This document shows, piece by piece, positions 27,609 through 37,111 of a DNA stretch of 64,000 nt (position 1 is its first letter; every line of letters begins with the position of its first letter). Source of the stretch: Bacillus sp. DNRA2 (lineage in GTDB: Bacteria > Bacillota > Bacilli > Bacillales > Cytobacillaceae). Location of the stretch: assembly GCF_012843265.1 (NCBI RefSeq), contig NZ_JABAIT010000007.1, positions 62,001 to 126,000 of the forward strand, given 5' to 3'. The notes under the pieces are model-generated. The model searched no databases. It was not told the DNA's origin and saw only the letters and a list, made by a program, of their open reading frames with translations. A program made the position numbers and the translations under genes.

Positions 27609-29395
27609 TGTTCTGGCGTAGTGTCGTAGGTAAACTGTGGTTTACTATTCTATTTCTAGTTTCTTTTGTACTATTCATACTAACAGTTATGTTACTTGAG
27701 TACTTTGATTATTATCATACGAACGAGACTGAAAAAGGATTGACAAAAACTGCATCACAAATGGCGTTGATTTTAGAAAATCATGATGAAATTAGTCAGG
27801 ACGTTGGACTCGATATTGCCTTGGAACTAGTAGATAAGTTGTCAAGCGCGGTCGTCATCAAGGATCCAACGCATTATTATTTTTCACCAAACACTGAGAA
27901 ATACGAGCAGCTTTCTGTTTCTTTTTTAATGAATGATAAGGATTTTTCGAAGGTATTTAATAATGAAAAAATCGTTAAGGAAATATCGGCAAAACAAAAA
28001 AACCCTGACCGTACTGAGGATGATTCACAAATTCTTGTAATTGGGGTACCATTCTTAACACAATCAGGTGAACATGGGGCTGTGTTTATCTACCAGCCGC
28101 TAAAGGTAATGCAGGAAACAACGCAAACGACAACAAAATTCATTCTGCTTGCTGCTGGTGTTGCCATTATCCTAACAACGATTTTTGCGTTTTTCTTATC
28201 AACGAGAATTACTGCCCAATTGAGAAAAATGAGGGAGGCAGCCTTTGAGGTTGCCAGAGGAAAATTTGATACAAAGATTCCTATTCTCTCTCATGATGAG
28301 ATTGGAGAATTGGCAACAGCATTTAATCAAATGGGTCGACAATTAAAATTCAATATGAATGCGTTAAGTCAGGAAAAAGAACAACTTGCCAGTATCCTAA
28401 GCAGTATGGCAGATGGGGTTATTACATTTAATCGGGACGGGACGATTCTGATTACCAATCCACCTGCAGAGTTATTTTTACAAAATTGGTATTATGATCA
28501 AAACGACACCAATTCCAATATTGAAGCTGTTCCACAAGAAGTGATGGAATTGTTTCAGCTCGCTGTTAATACTGAAAAAGAGCAAATTGGTGAGGTAACT
28601 GTTCAAGGTTTATCATGGGTTATTATTGTCAGCCCGTTGTATAATAATAAATTCATTCGTGGTGCAGTTGCCGTTATTCGTGATATGACTGAAGAAAGAC
28701 GACTCGATAAGTTGCGCCAAGATTTTATTGCTAACGTGTCACACGAGTTGCGCACACCAATCTCGATGATGCAGGGTTACAGTGAGGCCATTGTCGATGA
28801 TATTGCAGGTTCCGATGAAGAAAAGAAAGAGTTTGCAAAAGTGATTTATGATGAGTCTTTACGAATGGGACGGCTTGTTAATGAATTGCTTGATCTCGCC
28901 CGAATGGAAGCAGGACATATTCAACTCACAGTAGAGCCAATCGAATTTAAACCGTATATACATAGGATTATTCGGAAATTCCAGGGCTTGGCTAAAGAAA
29001 AAGATGTAGCCTTAGCTGTAGAAGTGAAAAATGAAGAAGAAGTATTTGAAATTGATGCTGATCGCTTTGAACAAGTTATGACAAACCTCATCGATAATGC
29101 GATACGTCATACTCCAAGTGGTGGATCTGTTTCAGTAATTGAAAAAAGTGATGAACGAGGCTTTTTTATTGAAGTTCAAGATACTGGATCAGGAATACCG
29201 GATGAAGATTTACCATTTGTTTTTGAGAGATTCTATAAAGCGGATAAAGCTAGAACGCGAGGCCGCTCTGGAACAGGATTAGGCTTAGCAATTGTAAAGA
29301 ATATTATAAGTGCTCATAAAGGCCAAATTACTGTGCAGAGCAAACAAGGTAGGGGAACGACGTTTTCGATTTTTCTGCCACGAAATACCGATTAA
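27605..29395 (+). CDS. resE: Sensor histidine kinase ResE
   Basis: A 596-residue membrane kinase. Transmembrane segments at about 9-31 and 177-199 flank an extracytoplasmic sensor domain. A HAMP domain (200-252), a PAS domain (about 257-365), the HisKA box with His380 (NVSHELRTP) and the ATPase domain (N box [12 protein letters not shown] boxes DTGSGIP and GTGLGLAI) follow. It phosphorylates ResD in response to oxygen limitation and nitric oxide. It is the last gene of res and ends at a strong terminator. Confidence 0.95.
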   Translation: MMFWRSVVGKLWFTILFLVSFVLFILTVMLLEYFDYYHTNETEKGLTKTASQMALILENHDEISQDVGLDIALELVDKLSSAVVIKDPTHYYFSPNTEKYEQLSVSFLMNDKDFSKVFNNEKIVKEISAKQKNPDRTEDDSQILVIGVPFLTQSGEHGAVFIYQPLKVMQETTQTTTKFILLAAGVAIILTTIFAFFLSTRITAQLRKMREAAFEVARGKFDTKIPILSHDEIGELATAFNQMGRQLKFNMNALSQEKEQLASILSSMADGVITFNRDGTILITNPPAELFLQNWYYDQNDTNSNIEAVPQEVMELFQLAVNTEKEQIGEVTVQGLSWVIIVSPLYNNKFIRGAVAVIRDMTEERRLDKLRQDFIANVSHELRTPISMMQGYSEAIVDDIAGSDEEKKEFAKVIYDESLRMGRLVNELLDLARMEAGHIQLTVEPIEFKPYIHRIIRKFQGLAKEKDVALAVEVKNEEEVFEIDADRFEQVMTNLIDNAIRHTPSGGSVSVIEKSDERGFFIEVQDTGSGIPDEDLPFVFERFYKADKARTRGRSGTGLGLAIVKNIISAHKGQITVQSKQGRGTTFSIFLPRNTD

Positions 29396-29454
29396 TATGA
29401 ACTATTATGGCGATTGTTCTTGATACACGGGAAACAATCCAAGTTTGATATGAT

Positions 29455-29486
29455 AAAACCTATCCTTGTTTGGGATAGGTTTTTTA
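29455..29486 (+). terminator. Terminator of the res operon
   Basis: 11-bp perfect stem (29455-29465 with 29473-29483), 7-base loop, six T. Confidence 0.92.
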
Positions 29487-29550
29487 CTGGAAATATGACA
29501 ATAAAGCTAAACAACTTTCCTTTTCATTGGGATAACTCTATAGTAAAGAG

Positions 29551-29577
29551 TGTAACTTTTTATCCGATTTTGCCGAC
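29551..29577 (+). promoter_or_regulatory. Autoregulated sigma-X promoter of sigX
   Basis: TGTAAC (29551-29556), 17 bases, CGAC (29574-29577). This is an exact match to the known sigma-X recognition pattern in B. subtilis, so sigX is very likely read by its own product. Confidence 0.85.
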
Positions 29578-29607
29578 TAATATGTTAAACGGGGAGGGGA
29601 TTCTAAA

Positions 29608-30141
29608 GTGGACTCCGTTTTCGAAGATTTATATACAAAATACCATCATGACGTTTTTCATTTTTTATTTTATATGGTAAGAAATCGTGAGCAAGCAGAG
29701 GACCTCGTCCAAGAGGTTTATATAAGAGTATTAAAATCATATGACCGGTTTGAGGGTAAGAGTAATGAAAAGACATGGTTATTTGCAATCGCCAAAAACG
29801 TAGCGATTGATCACTTTCGCAAACAAAAAGGTTGGAAGCGATGGATCCTATCCACTTTGGATGGGACAACCGTACAGGTGATGGATGATGAGCCTCTCCC
29901 TGAAGAAATTGCTATTCAAAGAGAAGAACTCAAGCTCATGTACCGATGCCTTAAATATTGTACGGTTGATCAAAAACTAGTTTTGGTGATGCGCTACATG
30001 CAGGATTTATCAATTGTCGAAACGGCAGCAATCCTCAAGTGGACCGAAAGCAAAGTGAAAACGACTCAACATCGAGCGTTAAAGACATTGAAAAAACATA
30101 TGGAAGATTTAGCGAAAAAGGAGGGATTTGTTCATGGGTAA
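29608..30141 (+). CDS. sigX: ECF RNA polymerase sigma factor SigX
   Basis: A 177-residue extracytoplasmic-function sigma factor. Region 2 is seen at residues 9-75 (RNREQAEDLVQEVYIRV and the WLFAIAKNVAIDHFRKQK segment) and region 4 at about 115-170, with the helix-turn-helix IVETAAILKWTESKVKTTQHRA. It begins at GTG 29608 after GGGGAGGGG. It governs cell-surface charge and peptide resistance in B. subtilis. It overlaps its anti-sigma gene rsiX by 8 bases, as partner pairs often do. Confidence 0.94.
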   Translation: MDSVFEDLYTKYHHDVFHFLFYMVRNREQAEDLVQEVYIRVLKSYDRFEGKSNEKTWLFAIAKNVAIDHFRKQKGWKRWILSTLDGTTVQVMDDEPLPEEIAIQREELKLMYRCLKYCTVDQKLVLVMRYMQDLSIVETAAILKWTESKVKTTQHRALKTLKKHMEDLAKKEGFVHG

Positions 30142-30874
30142 CATGGATTGGAAGGACAAGCAACTTGAAAACCTTCTTCGCGAAATGCCAAAAATCAATG
30201 ATAAACAAAATCCTCATGAACTTTATCAAGCCATTTCTCTCAAGCTAAATAAGAAAAGAACTTTTGGCATATTGATTCCTAGTATTGCCAGTCTCGCTGT
30301 TGTTATTTTATTCATGTTTTTTGGAAAACATCTTTTCTTCTTGGATAACCAAATTAATCATAAATCCAGTCAAGAATCGAAAATGATGGACAAAAGTGAG
30401 GAACAGCAAATTAACTTCAAAGACGAAGCTAATAGTGATAATCATCAAGAACAGTTTGATACAATGATGAAGACTGAACCGTTAAAAAAACCGTACCTGT
30501 TGCTTTATAAAGAGAATAATTCACAGCCTATGTTTGTACAAGCCCATGAGGGTGTCGCGACTTTTGAGGAAGCAATAGAGCTTATGCGAAATGATGAACC
30601 AAATCAAGGACTTACCGCTTCGATTCCTCCGGAGCTCCAAATTGGAAAAGTATCAGTTATTAGGGATCATGCTTTAGTTCAACTGACAAATCGTAACGAA
30701 CTTCCACAAACCCAAGAGGTAAACTTTGCGTTTGAAGCAATCCTTTTATCTGCCAAGGAGTTCGGTTATTCGACCGTTGAATTTAAACATGATAGCCAAG
30801 CTGGAACTGGCGTTTTCCCCATTAATCAGCCAATCGAAGTACCAACAGCAGCCAATAATCAAGAAACTAAATAG
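30134..30874 (+). CDS. rsiX: Anti-sigma-X factor RsiX, short form
   Basis: 246 residues from ATG 30134 (AAGGAGG 8 bases upstream); an in-frame TTG at 30128 is less likely. The cytoplasmic part (1-43) would bind sigma-X; a single membrane segment lies at about 44-66; a polar Lys/Asp/Gln-rich linker follows; and the end (about 150-225) looks like a GerMN domain. B. subtilis RsiX is about 368 residues, so this one is much shorter outside the membrane. The assignment rests on overlap with sigX and on topology. It holds sigma-X inactive at the membrane. Confidence 0.85.
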   Translation: MGNMDWKDKQLENLLREMPKINDKQNPHELYQAISLKLNKKRTFGILIPSIASLAVVILFMFFGKHLFFLDNQINHKSSQESKMMDKSEEQQINFKDEANSDNHQEQFDTMMKTEPLKKPYLLLYKENNSQPMFVQAHEGVATFEEAIELMRNDEPNQGLTASIPPELQIGKVSVIRDHALVQLTNRNELPQTQEVNFAFEAILLSAKEFGYSTVEFKHDSQAGTGVFPINQPIEVPTAANNQETK

Positions 30875-30877
30875 ATG

Positions 30878-30918
30878 TAAATGAGAGACTGGTCCTAATG
30901 GCTAGTCTCATTTTAATT
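30878..30918 (+). terminator. Terminator after rsiX
   Basis: Stem GAGACT (30885-30890) with AGTCTC (30904-30909), extended past a two-base bulge by AAAT/ATTT; TTTTAATT follows. Confidence 0.6.
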
Positions 30919-31033
30919 CGAAAAATTCGTGCATAAAAAAGTGAAATTTCACCAAATAATAACAAGGTGTTTTAGATTACTATTATCAAAACATCATGGT
31001 TTTTGCAATGGGGAAAAGGTTAGGAGGCACGAC

Positions 31034-31939
31034 ATGCAACAAAATAAGAAATGGATACTGGTAGCTTGGATGATCGGGCTACTTATGAGCTTTGTGAGTA
31101 TTGGAAATAGAGCAGTACATGCACAAGGTTCAGGGATTCGAAATCAAACTGTTCATTGGGTTTGGCCGTCGAGCGGTGTCATAACCGATTTATTCGGAAC
31201 GAGAAGAGGGGTACATAAGGGGATTGATATTGCTTCAACAATGGGTTCACCCATTGTTGCTGTCGATGATGGGGTTGTCAGTAAATCGTATTACTCGAAT
31301 TCGTATGGTAATGTCGTGTTTATCAAGCACACCAATAATTTTGAGACTGTTTATGCCCATTTAAAGTCTAGGGATGTCTCTGAAGGAAGGGTTGTTAAAC
31401 AAGGGGAAATCATTGGAAAGATGGGTAATACCGGTGATTCTTCAGGTGTTCACTTACATTTTGAGGTTCACCAGGATGAATGGACTTACGATAAGCATAA
31501 TGCAATAAATCCGGTATTAGCTCTCGGCGACATTGGAGTAGGAGCGAAGGTTATGGCTAATACGAGTAGAGTTATAGAGGTATCGGGTAGAACGCAGGAG
31601 GAAAGGTCCCAAGTTAACACAGCTAATCAAACCCCTTCTCAATCTCAAGCGGTAATTCACATCGTCAGACACGGGGAAACGCTATCGGCCATCGCTTTAA
31701 GGTATGGGACTACTGTCCAAGCTTTATTAACGATAAATGGTTTATCTAATGAACATAAAATCTTTGCACATCAAAAACTTACGATAAAATCAATTCAAAG
31801 TAACCGTTATGTGGTCCGGGAAGGTGATACTTTATCAGCGATTTCATTCAAAACTAGCACACCTATTGCTGAATTGAAAAATTGGAATCACCTTTCATCA
31901 GATAAAATTCTCCCAAAACAAGTACTGATTGTTCGATAA
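31034..31939 (+). CDS. Secreted M23 peptidase with two LysM domains
   Basis: 301 residues from ATG 31034 (TTAGGAGG upstream). A signal peptide runs to about residue 30. The M23 (LytM) zinc peptidase domain (about 42-160) has His61 and Asp65 in HKGIDIAS, His109 in YAHL and His140/His142 in VHLHFE. Two LysM peptidoglycan-binding domains follow at about 208-251 and 258-300. It should cut peptide cross-bridges of the wall or cortex. I know no B. subtilis gene at this position. It may serve growth or sporulation; the promoter is not clear. The longer frame from 30929 has no ribosome site. Confidence 0.88.
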   Translation: MQQNKKWILVAWMIGLLMSFVSIGNRAVHAQGSGIRNQTVHWVWPSSGVITDLFGTRRGVHKGIDIASTMGSPIVAVDDGVVSKSYYSNSYGNVVFIKHTNNFETVYAHLKSRDVSEGRVVKQGEIIGKMGNTGDSSGVHLHFEVHQDEWTYDKHNAINPVLALGDIGVGAKVMANTSRVIEVSGRTQEERSQVNTANQTPSQSQAVIHIVRHGETLSAIALRYGTTVQALLTINGLSNEHKIFAHQKLTIKSIQSNRYVVREGDTLSAISFKTSTPIAELKNWNHLSSDKILPKQVLIVR

Positions 31940-31962
31940 GAAAAGTCACTTTATTGAAAAAA

Positions 31963-32005
31963 GCCGTATTCTTTTGAGGAAAAGAATACGGCAGTTCTTT
32001 TTTAC
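31963..32005 (+). terminator. Terminator after the M23/LysM gene
   Basis: Perfect 13-bp stem (31963-31975 with 31980-31992), loop GAGG, then TTCTTTTTT. Confidence 0.88.
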
Positions 32006-32040
32006 TGTTTAAGAAAGTATAAGTTTTGTACTAGTTTTAG

Positions 32041-32160
32041 TGTCTAGCTCCAGGCGCCATCGGCTCGAGGTCACAAGTCAATCCGTCCAGAAGGTAAAAA
32101 GCAACCTTCTGGACGGATTGACTTGTGCTTGTCGCCGATAAACGGGCGCCTTACGCTTTT
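32041..32160. repeat. Palindromic intergenic repeat element (copy A)
   Basis: A GC-rich island of about 120 bases between two convergent genes. A perfect 24-bp inverted repeat (32072-32095 with 32104-32127, 8-base loop) is nested within a second layer in which GGCGCC-ATCGGC near 32053 pairs with GCCGAT and GGCGCC near 32134-32149. It starts TGTCTAGCTCCAGGCGCC and ends CGCTTTTC. Its ends resemble copy B at 39655-39812. It abuts the serA stop codon. There is no coding potential; it probably spreads as a non-autonomous repeat. Confidence 0.85.
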
Positions 32161-32161
32161 C

Positions 32162-33736
32162 TTATAGGTTAATTCTTCTAGCGTTAACGATGTCTCCGCT
32201 TTCTAGTAAATTATTGATTAGTCCATCTGTTAAAGGTTTATCTGATGAGAGAACCATAATCGCTTCTCCACCTGCTTCTTTTCGGCCAACTTGCATCGTT
32301 GCAATATTGACTTCGTGATCGCCTAATATTTTACCAACTCGACCAATTACACCAGGACGGTCCATATGCTTAATAATCAGCAAATCTCCTTCTGGTAAGA
32401 AATCGATGTTAAATCCATTTAAGAAGACGATGCGTGGGCCATAATGGTCGATATAAGTGCCTCTGACAATGAAATCTTGATTATCTGCTTTAACGGAAAC
32501 GGTGATGCTGTTACCGTATCCGAATGTGTTTGTTCCAATTTTTTCACCAATTGTAATCCCACGTTCTTTGGCAATTAACAGTGCATTAATTTCGTTGACT
32601 GAAACATCGACTCGATTTGTAAAAAATCCGGACAGTATCGCTTTTGTTAGATAAGAGATTTCCAATTCGTTGACTGTTCCAGCGAATGTTACAGAAATTT
32701 CGTTCACGCCTTCATTTACACATTGAGAAATCGTTGAACCTAATTGCTTACATAAATGGTGATAAGGCTGTATCTTTTGGAAGATATCTTTTGACATTGA
32801 TGGGAGGTTAATTGCGTTCGCGACTGGTTTATCTTCTAGGAATAGGCGAACTTCCTTAGCCACTTGAATCGCCACATTTAATTGCGCTTCTTTGGTTGAT
32901 GCACCTAAATGTGGGGTGAAAATGATATTGTTGAATTTAAATAAAGGGTGCTCTCCTGGTGGCTCGGTTACAAATACATCTAGGGCAGCTCCTGCAACGT
33001 GTCCGTTGCCTAAAAATACTGCCAAGGCTTCTTCATCAATAATTCCACCTCGCGCACAATTAAGGAGATATACGCCTTTTTTTGTTTTAGCTAAAGTTGT
33101 TTCGTTTAAAAGACCTTTTGTTTCTGGAGTTAATGGTGTATGAACAGTGATGATATCAGCGCTAACTAATACCTCATCTAATGAGCAGGAAGTTACTCCA
33201 AGCTGAGTAGCTCGCTCTTTAGTCAAAAATGGATCGAAAACATTAACAGACATGCCGAAGACACGAGCTCGCTTGGCGATTTCTGAGCCAATCCGACCCA
33301 TGCCAATGATACCTAATGTTTTACCGTATAGTTCTGTTCCAACAAAATCATTTCGTCTCCACTCTAATTTTTTCACAGATTCATATGCTTGTGGAATGTT
33401 TCTCATAAGTGATGCCATCATCGCAAATGTATGTTCAGCGGTAGAGATAGTATTTCCATCAGGGGCATTAATGACCATAATTCCTCGTCTTGTTGCAGCC
33501 TGTATGTCAATGTTATCAACACCTACACCAGCACGGCCAACAATCTTCAGATTTGGCATTTTTTCCATTAGGTCTTCAGTAACCTTTGTGGCACTACGTA
33601 CTAAAAGCGCATCAATTTGATCCAACTGGACTTCTGGATCAGTTACTTTCTTTTGAATGATGTTTGCCTCCGCCATTTCCAATAGTGGTTGCAAGCCTAC
33701 TTCATTGATAGAATCTGCTACTAATATTTGGTACAT
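32162..33736 (-). CDS. serA: D-3-phosphoglycerate dehydrogenase
   Basis: 524 residues from ATG 33736, matching B. subtilis SerA (525); an ATG at 33745 would add MIS. The N-terminal catalytic half has RSATKVT, the NAD loop GMGRIGSEIAKRA, NCARGGIIDE, and the catalytic Arg, Glu and His (HLGAST). It is the long form: an intervening allosteric substrate-binding domain and a C-terminal ACT domain (about the last 75 residues, starting LLIIKHMDRPGVIGRVG) follow. It makes the first step from 3-phosphoglycerate to serine. No T-box lies upstream; it has a strong sigma-A promoter. Confidence 0.96.
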   Translation of the reverse strand: MYQILVADSINEVGLQPLLEMAEANIIQKKVTDPEVQLDQIDALLVRSATKVTEDLMEKMPNLKIVGRAGVGVDNIDIQAATRRGIMVINAPDGNTISTAEHTFAMMASLMRNIPQAYESVKKLEWRRNDFVGTELYGKTLGIIGMGRIGSEIAKRARVFGMSVNVFDPFLTKERATQLGVTSCSLDEVLVSADIITVHTPLTPETKGLLNETTLAKTKKGVYLLNCARGGIIDEEALAVFLGNGHVAGAALDVFVTEPPGEHPLFKFNNIIFTPHLGASTKEAQLNVAIQVAKEVRLFLEDKPVANAINLPSMSKDIFQKIQPYHHLCKQLGSTISQCVNEGVNEISVTFAGTVNELEISYLTKAILSGFFTNRVDVSVNEINALLIAKERGITIGEKIGTNTFGYGNSITVSVKADNQDFIVRGTYIDHYGPRIVFLNGFNIDFLPEGDLLIIKHMDRPGVIGRVGKILGDHEVNIATMQVGRKEAGGEAIMVLSSDKPLTDGLINNLLESGDIVNARRINL

Positions 33737-33781
33737 TGATATCATCTACCTTTCATTTAGTAAAGGAGCAATTTTCTGATT

Positions 33782-33810
33782 ATTTTACTAGAATAATGAT
33801 TAGGTGTCAA
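33782..33810 (-). promoter_or_regulatory. Sigma-A promoter of serA
   Basis: On the minus strand: TTGACA (33805-33810), 17 bases, TAAAAT (33782-33787). This gives a leader of only about 40 bases, too short for a T-box. Confidence 0.82.
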
Positions 33811-33956
33811 TTTAAAACTTTAAATGATTAATGCAGTAAAGTGATAAAAAATTTTTTAAGAAAAGCTGGTATCACTTTTTTAGTTAGAAGGCTTGTCGAT
33901 ACGGATAGAAGTGAAGAAAAATTGATGCCTACTGATAATATTCGCGGTTTAACACA

Positions 33957-33990
33957 GAAAAACCTCTTCTATTATCGAAGAGGTTTCTCT
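33957..33990 (-). terminator. Terminator after fer
   Basis: 14-bp stem with one mismatch; on the minus strand it is followed by TTTTTCTG. Between it and the serA promoter (33811-33956) I see only an AT-rich stretch with a loose inverted repeat (AAAGTGAT ... ATCACTTT). Confidence 0.8.
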
Positions 33991-34008
33991 GGTAAGTAAG
34001 TATAAATG

Positions 34009-34449
<441 letters not shown>

Positions 34450-34544
34450 TCATGTTAAAATAAATGAAGTACAATCCTGTAATTTATTTTATTAATATAG
34501 CTTAAACTATCAGGTTAAGTCATTTTTTTAGGGAAGGAGTAGAA

Positions 34545-35606
34545 ATGGTTGTTACATACCTTGAAACCGTCATTTTCTATTGTTTAAGACAAATCAATCA
34601 AGATCGAAGCGTATTTTCGATCCTTCATCTTTTAAATGGGAAAAAATCGTCACAAACGATCCAAGACGCTCATTTGTTTCAATTGACCAAATTTTTTCAA
34701 GCCTTTCCAATGATAACCAGATCTGATTTTATTAACTGTCTTGATAGAGCTGAGCAGGAAGGTTTTATTCAGCGGGTAGATGAACATGTTTATCATTTGA
34801 CGACAGATGGTGAAGTAGAACTAAATAAGAATTTGGAAGAAAACCCATTCCCTCACCATCTAAATGGCTGGACCTACCATTCTTTGACCACAGTGTTTTG
34901 GGAAAGACTATCCTTATTCGTTCAAGTATGCTCTAACTTGGTTCATAACCAATCAGAATATATACCAGTTCAACGAAAACAGGATACACAGATTTGGTTA
35001 AAACGGACAATACAAGGTGTTAAGGTTAGTAAAGAGGAATTTGCCCGACAGTTATATCGAGAAATTTGCAGTTGTCTTGAGACAGAGCCTGATTTAAATC
35101 CAGGATTTTTGATTATTAGGCTATCGGGATATCAGCGATACGGGCTTACTAGTAAGCAAGCAGCTAATTTTTTCAACCAAGAAGAATACTACTACCACAT
35201 GCAATTTTTAAATTTGCTTCATTTTATGATAAAACGAATCCATCAGATACCAGATACATTGCCATTATTGAATCTGATATTGACCGACTTAAACGAACCG
35301 GCGTCTTTTACGATTTCGACGGGTAAAACGTTTGCTTTGGTGAAAAGAGGATACACAATTGACGAGATTGCAGAGTTAAGAAACTTAAAGCGAAGTACAA
35401 TAGAAGACCATCTTGTTGAAGTTGCATTAATGGATAAAACCTTTGATATTACCCCAATAGTTTCACTGGAAAAGCAAAAAATGATCATGTTAGCAAAAGA
35501 ACAATCAAATTCAAAACAGTTAAAACTCATTCGCGAACTGACAAACGGAATTGACTATTTTGAGATTAGGCTGGTATTAGCGAAATTTGGTGATGATGGG
35601 AAATGA
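34545..35606 (+). CDS. ypbB: YpbB helix-turn-helix protein (RecQ-associated)
   Basis: A 353-residue protein found directly before recS in Bacillus. The C-terminal part holds a helix-turn-helix (GYTIDEIAELRNLKRSTIEDHLVEVALM, about residues 275-302) of the kind otherwise fused to the end of RecQ helicases (HTH_40). The N-terminal part has a winged-helix look. It overlaps the recS start by four bases (ATGA), so the two are made together; a split RecQ in which YpbB supplies the DNA-binding tail is an inference. GGAAGGAG precedes the ATG. Confidence 0.87.
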   Translation: MVVTYLETVIFYCLRQINQDRSVFSILHLLNGKKSSQTIQDAHLFQLTKFFQAFPMITRSDFINCLDRAEQEGFIQRVDEHVYHLTTDGEVELNKNLEENPFPHHLNGWTYHSLTTVFWERLSLFVQVCSNLVHNQSEYIPVQRKQDTQIWLKRTIQGVKVSKEEFARQLYREICSCLETEPDLNPGFLIIRLSGYQRYGLTSKQAANFFNQEEYYYHMQFLNLLHFMIKRIHQIPDTLPLLNLILTDLNEPASFTISTGKTFALVKRGYTIDEIAELRNLKRSTIEDHLVEVALMDKTFDITPIVSLEKQKMIMLAKEQSNSKQLKLIRELTNGIDYFEIRLVLAKFGDDGK

Positions 35607-37102
35607 CAATAACAGCGATTTTAAAAAAACACTTTCAATATGATGAGTTTCGACTAGGGCAGGAGGAAGTGATTACTTCTGTTCTATCAGGTCAAAATAC
35701 GTTGGCGATGTTACCCACAGGGACAGGGAAATCGTTATGCTATCAACTGCCAGGTTATTTGCTAGAAGGTAAAGTGTTAATTGTTTCACCGTTACTGTCA
35801 TTAATGCAGGACCAGGTTGAACAAATGAAAATGAAAGGTGAAAAAAGAGTGATTGCTCTTAACTCCTTTTTAACGCCTCTGCAGCGGAAAACGGCTTTAA
35901 GAAATATAGGATATTACAAGTTTTTATTTATCTCTCCAGAAATGCTACGGTTTGAGCCAATCATGAATGTATTACAACAACAACAAATAGATTTGTTTGT
36001 CGTTGATGAAGCGCATTGTATCTCACAATGGGGTTATGATTTTCGACCTGATTATTTAAAACTAGGTGAAATAAGGACTAACTTGAGGAATCCAGTAACG
36101 CTAGCTTTGACGGCTACGGCTACTGCCGAGGTTAGACGAGATATAAAAGCATCTCTCGAACTCGACCAATGTCAGGAAATAATTTATTCTGTTGATCGTC
36201 CCAACATCGCAATTAGTGTTGAAAAGGTTAATGACCAATCTGAAAAACTAGAGCGAATTCAGCAATTGGTTGATCAATTAACAGGACCTGGAATTATTTA
36301 TTTTTCAAGCAAGCGCCTTGCTGAACAAGTTGCTACTTACCTGCAACAAATTCGTGGCGTCAATGTTATGGCTTATCATGGTGGCATGGAACAAGAACAG
36401 CGAATACTAATACAACAACAATTCTTACTTGGACAGCTCGATGTGATTTGTGCGACTAGTGCCTTTGGAATGGGTGTCAATAAGGAAGATATTCGCTTTG
36501 TTATCCATTATCATATGCCGTTACAGTTGGAATCATATTTGCAGGAAATAGGTAGAGCTGGTCGAGATGGGAAAAATAGTATGGCAATCTTGCTTTATTC
36601 CCCTGGTGACGAAGCGATGGCATTTCATTTAGCAGAGACGGAATTGCCGTCCATTGAGCAAATTAATTATTTAACAGCCGTAACGAATGGGGTTATCGAG
36701 TCAGTCATAGAAGCAAATAAAGCTTGGAAAGACTATGGTGGATTTACTGATATCCAGTGGCGTATAGTGGTTGATTTTTTACAAATGGCAAGTAATCAAC
36801 AACTTCAAGGACCTTTTCAAGCATTAAAAATCTTTGTTGAAAATCGTCTGGCTATTAAAAGAGATAATATTACTTCGATGACTAGATTTATTAACACGGA
36901 TACATGCCGAAGAGACGAGATTCTTACCTATTTCGGTGAGGGACGTTCTAACAATGAAGCAGTAAGGAATTGCTGTGATCAATGTGGGATAACATATGAG
37001 GATTTTAACTCAATAACAACATTATCCGAAACCAGGAAGGATAGTCAGACTAGGGATTTTGATTGGAAACAATACTTGTCAAATTTTTTGCTAAATGAGT
37101 GA
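35603..37102 (+). CDS. recS: RecQ-family ATP-dependent DNA helicase RecS
   Basis: A 499-residue superfamily 2 helicase. Walker A is LPTGTGKSLCYQLP (GTGKS 40-44), the Walker B box DEAH lies in VVDEAHCISQWGYDFRPDY, and motif VI is QEIGRAGRDG. A zinc-binding RecQ C-terminal part has Cys in TCRRDEIL and CCDQCG; there is no HRDC domain. It unwinds DNA in recombination and repair. It is coupled to ypbB. B. subtilis has a second, longer RecQ elsewhere; this is the short RecS type (formerly YpbC). Confidence 0.94.
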   Translation: MTITAILKKHFQYDEFRLGQEEVITSVLSGQNTLAMLPTGTGKSLCYQLPGYLLEGKVLIVSPLLSLMQDQVEQMKMKGEKRVIALNSFLTPLQRKTALRNIGYYKFLFISPEMLRFEPIMNVLQQQQIDLFVVDEAHCISQWGYDFRPDYLKLGEIRTNLRNPVTLALTATATAEVRRDIKASLELDQCQEIIYSVDRPNIAISVEKVNDQSEKLERIQQLVDQLTGPGIIYFSSKRLAEQVATYLQQIRGVNVMAYHGGMEQEQRILIQQQFLLGQLDVICATSAFGMGVNKEDIRFVIHYHMPLQLESYLQEIGRAGRDGKNSMAILLYSPGDEAMAFHLAETELPSIEQINYLTAVTNGVIESVIEANKAWKDYGGFTDIQWRIVVDFLQMASNQQLQGPFQALKIFVENRLAIKRDNITSMTRFINTDTCRRDEILTYFGEGRSNNEAVRNCCDQCGITYEDFNSITTLSETRKDSQTRDFDWKQYLSNFLLNE

Positions 37103-37111
37103 GACAAAATA

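Noticed and set aside
29414-29680. Frame of 88 codons between resE and sigX
   Set aside because: It spans the resE terminator and the sigma-X promoter and overlaps the start of sigX.
33737-34008. T-box or serine riboswitch upstream of serA
   Set aside because: The serA promoter leaves a leader of only about 40 bases and the T-box sequence is absent.
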